Assembly: GCF_001668725.1 (NCBI RefSeq)
Contig: NZ_LZKL01000091.1
Location: 32,873 to 96,872 of the forward strand
Length of the DNA: 64,000 bases
Direction: 5' to 3'
Source of the DNA: Mycobacterium sp. E787
GTDB lineage: Bacteria; Actinomycetota; Actinomycetes; Mycobacteriales; Mycobacteriaceae
The notes under the pieces are model-generated. The model was not told the origin of the DNA. It saw only the letters and a program-made list of their open reading frames with translations, and did not search any database. A program made the position numbers and the translations under genes. This document shows, in pieces, positions 63,667 through 64,000 of the stretch (position 1 is its first letter; each line of letters begins with the position of its first letter).

Positions 63667-64000
63667 TTAGCTGTCCGCGACGACGTCGACCGCGACGTCG
63701 ACGTCGATCTCCGGGTGCAGGTGCACCGACACCCGGTGCGTGCCGATGGCCTTGATGTGGGCCTTGGGCAGCCGGACGGTCCGCCTGTCGAGGTTTGGCC
63801 CGCCGGCCTTCTTGATGGCCGCCACGATGTCACCGGCGGTCACGGAGCCGAACAGCTTGCCCGAGTCGCCCGCGGTCTTCACGGGCAGCGTCACGGGGCC
63901 CAGCGCATCGATCGCCGACTTGAGCTCGTTGGCGTGCTCGAGGTCGCGCACCATCTTGGTCTCGCGGGCCCGCCGGATTTCGTCGGCCTGCTTCTGCGCG
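63667..64000 (-). CDS. rplI: 50S ribosomal protein L9 (N-terminus beyond window edge)
   Basis: The C-terminal 110 residues of L9, which binds 23S rRNA and joins the L1 stalk base. The visible part is the end of the long connecting helix (EIRRARETKMVRDLEHANELK) and the C-terminal domain: DALGPVTLPVKTAGDSGKLF, SVTAGDIVAAIKKAGG and LPKAHIKAIGTHRVSVHLHPEI. The gene runs off the right edge; the full protein would be about 150 residues. It ends the usual rpsF-ssb-rpsR-rplI cluster, which precedes dnaB in mycobacteria. Confidence 0.97.
   Translation of the reverse strand, partial: AQKQADEIRRARETKMVRDLEHANELKSAIDALGPVTLPVKTAGDSGKLFGSVTAGDIVAAIKKAGGPNLDRRTVRLPKAHIKAIGTHRVSVHLHPEIDVDVAVDVVADS

Overview
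The window is high-GC actinobacterial DNA. Its gene content points to a slow-growing Mycobacterium, probably close to the M. avium complex. The evidence is a mycobacterial ctaD, a mycolic-acid cyclopropane-synthase-type methyltransferase, a WS/DGAT acyltransferase, an Eis-type acetyltransferase, F420-dependent LLM and Ddn-type oxidoreductases, a fused HadA/HadB-like dehydratase, several FadE and TetR genes, and a dnaB split by two inteins next to rplI. I saw no rRNA, tRNA, CRISPR array or insertion sequence. Species placement is inference.

Layout. 1-8.9 kb is lipid or steroid-like catabolism: a truncated amidohydrolase, a small secreted protein, a DUF1214/sulfotransferase pair, and a three-gene operon (two-domain acyl-CoA dehydrogenase, cysteine-less thiolase-like Ltp, DUF35 partner) facing a TetR regulator across a perfect inverted repeat. 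8.8-16.3 kb holds a pyruvate-kinase-like protein, a protein with three DUF190 (PII-like) domains, class I fructose-bisphosphate aldolase, a Tat-exported catalase-related peroxidase with its cytochrome b561, and a STAS/anti-sigma-kinase pair. 16.4-22.2 kb holds a TetR gene, an APH-fold kinase, and a D-aminoacylase-like/Rieske oxygenase operon behind a perfect 23-bp palindrome, followed by an mmpL remnant. 22.2-33.7 kb holds an orphan PrrB-like histidine kinase, a TetR/FadE pair, an Eis-like acetyltransferase with a DAO-type flavoenzyme, a P450, ctaD, an HdeA-like protein and an MFS exporter.

33.8-46.4 kb holds a very large PLP-dependent basic amino-acid decarboxylase, several small hypotheticals, a PanE-like reductase, a hemerythrin protein, a cyclopropane-synthase-type enzyme, malQ and a wax ester synthase-like acyltransferase. 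46.4-60 kb holds a second anti-sigma kinase, an FNT channel, F420 enzymes, a redox operon (PF10118 protein, single-cluster ferredoxin, ferredoxin reductase, D-2-hydroxyacid dehydrogenase), a PAQR protein, phospholipase D, a GtrA protein, a truncated diguanylate-cyclase remnant, an emfourin-like protein and HadA/HadB. 60-64 kb is the conserved replication/ribosome end: dnaB (class 3 mini-intein plus a LAGLIDADG intein), a cytosolic serine hydrolase coupled to its stop codon, a dnaB upstream region with a LexA-like box and three DnaA-box-like 9-mers, and rplI with a clear terminator.

The most promising leads are the single-chain triple DUF190 protein, the PF10118/ferredoxin/reductase operon, the cysteine-less Ltp/DUF35 module and its operator, the two-intein dnaB with its coupled hydrolase and upstream signals, and the palindrome controlling the Rieske operon.
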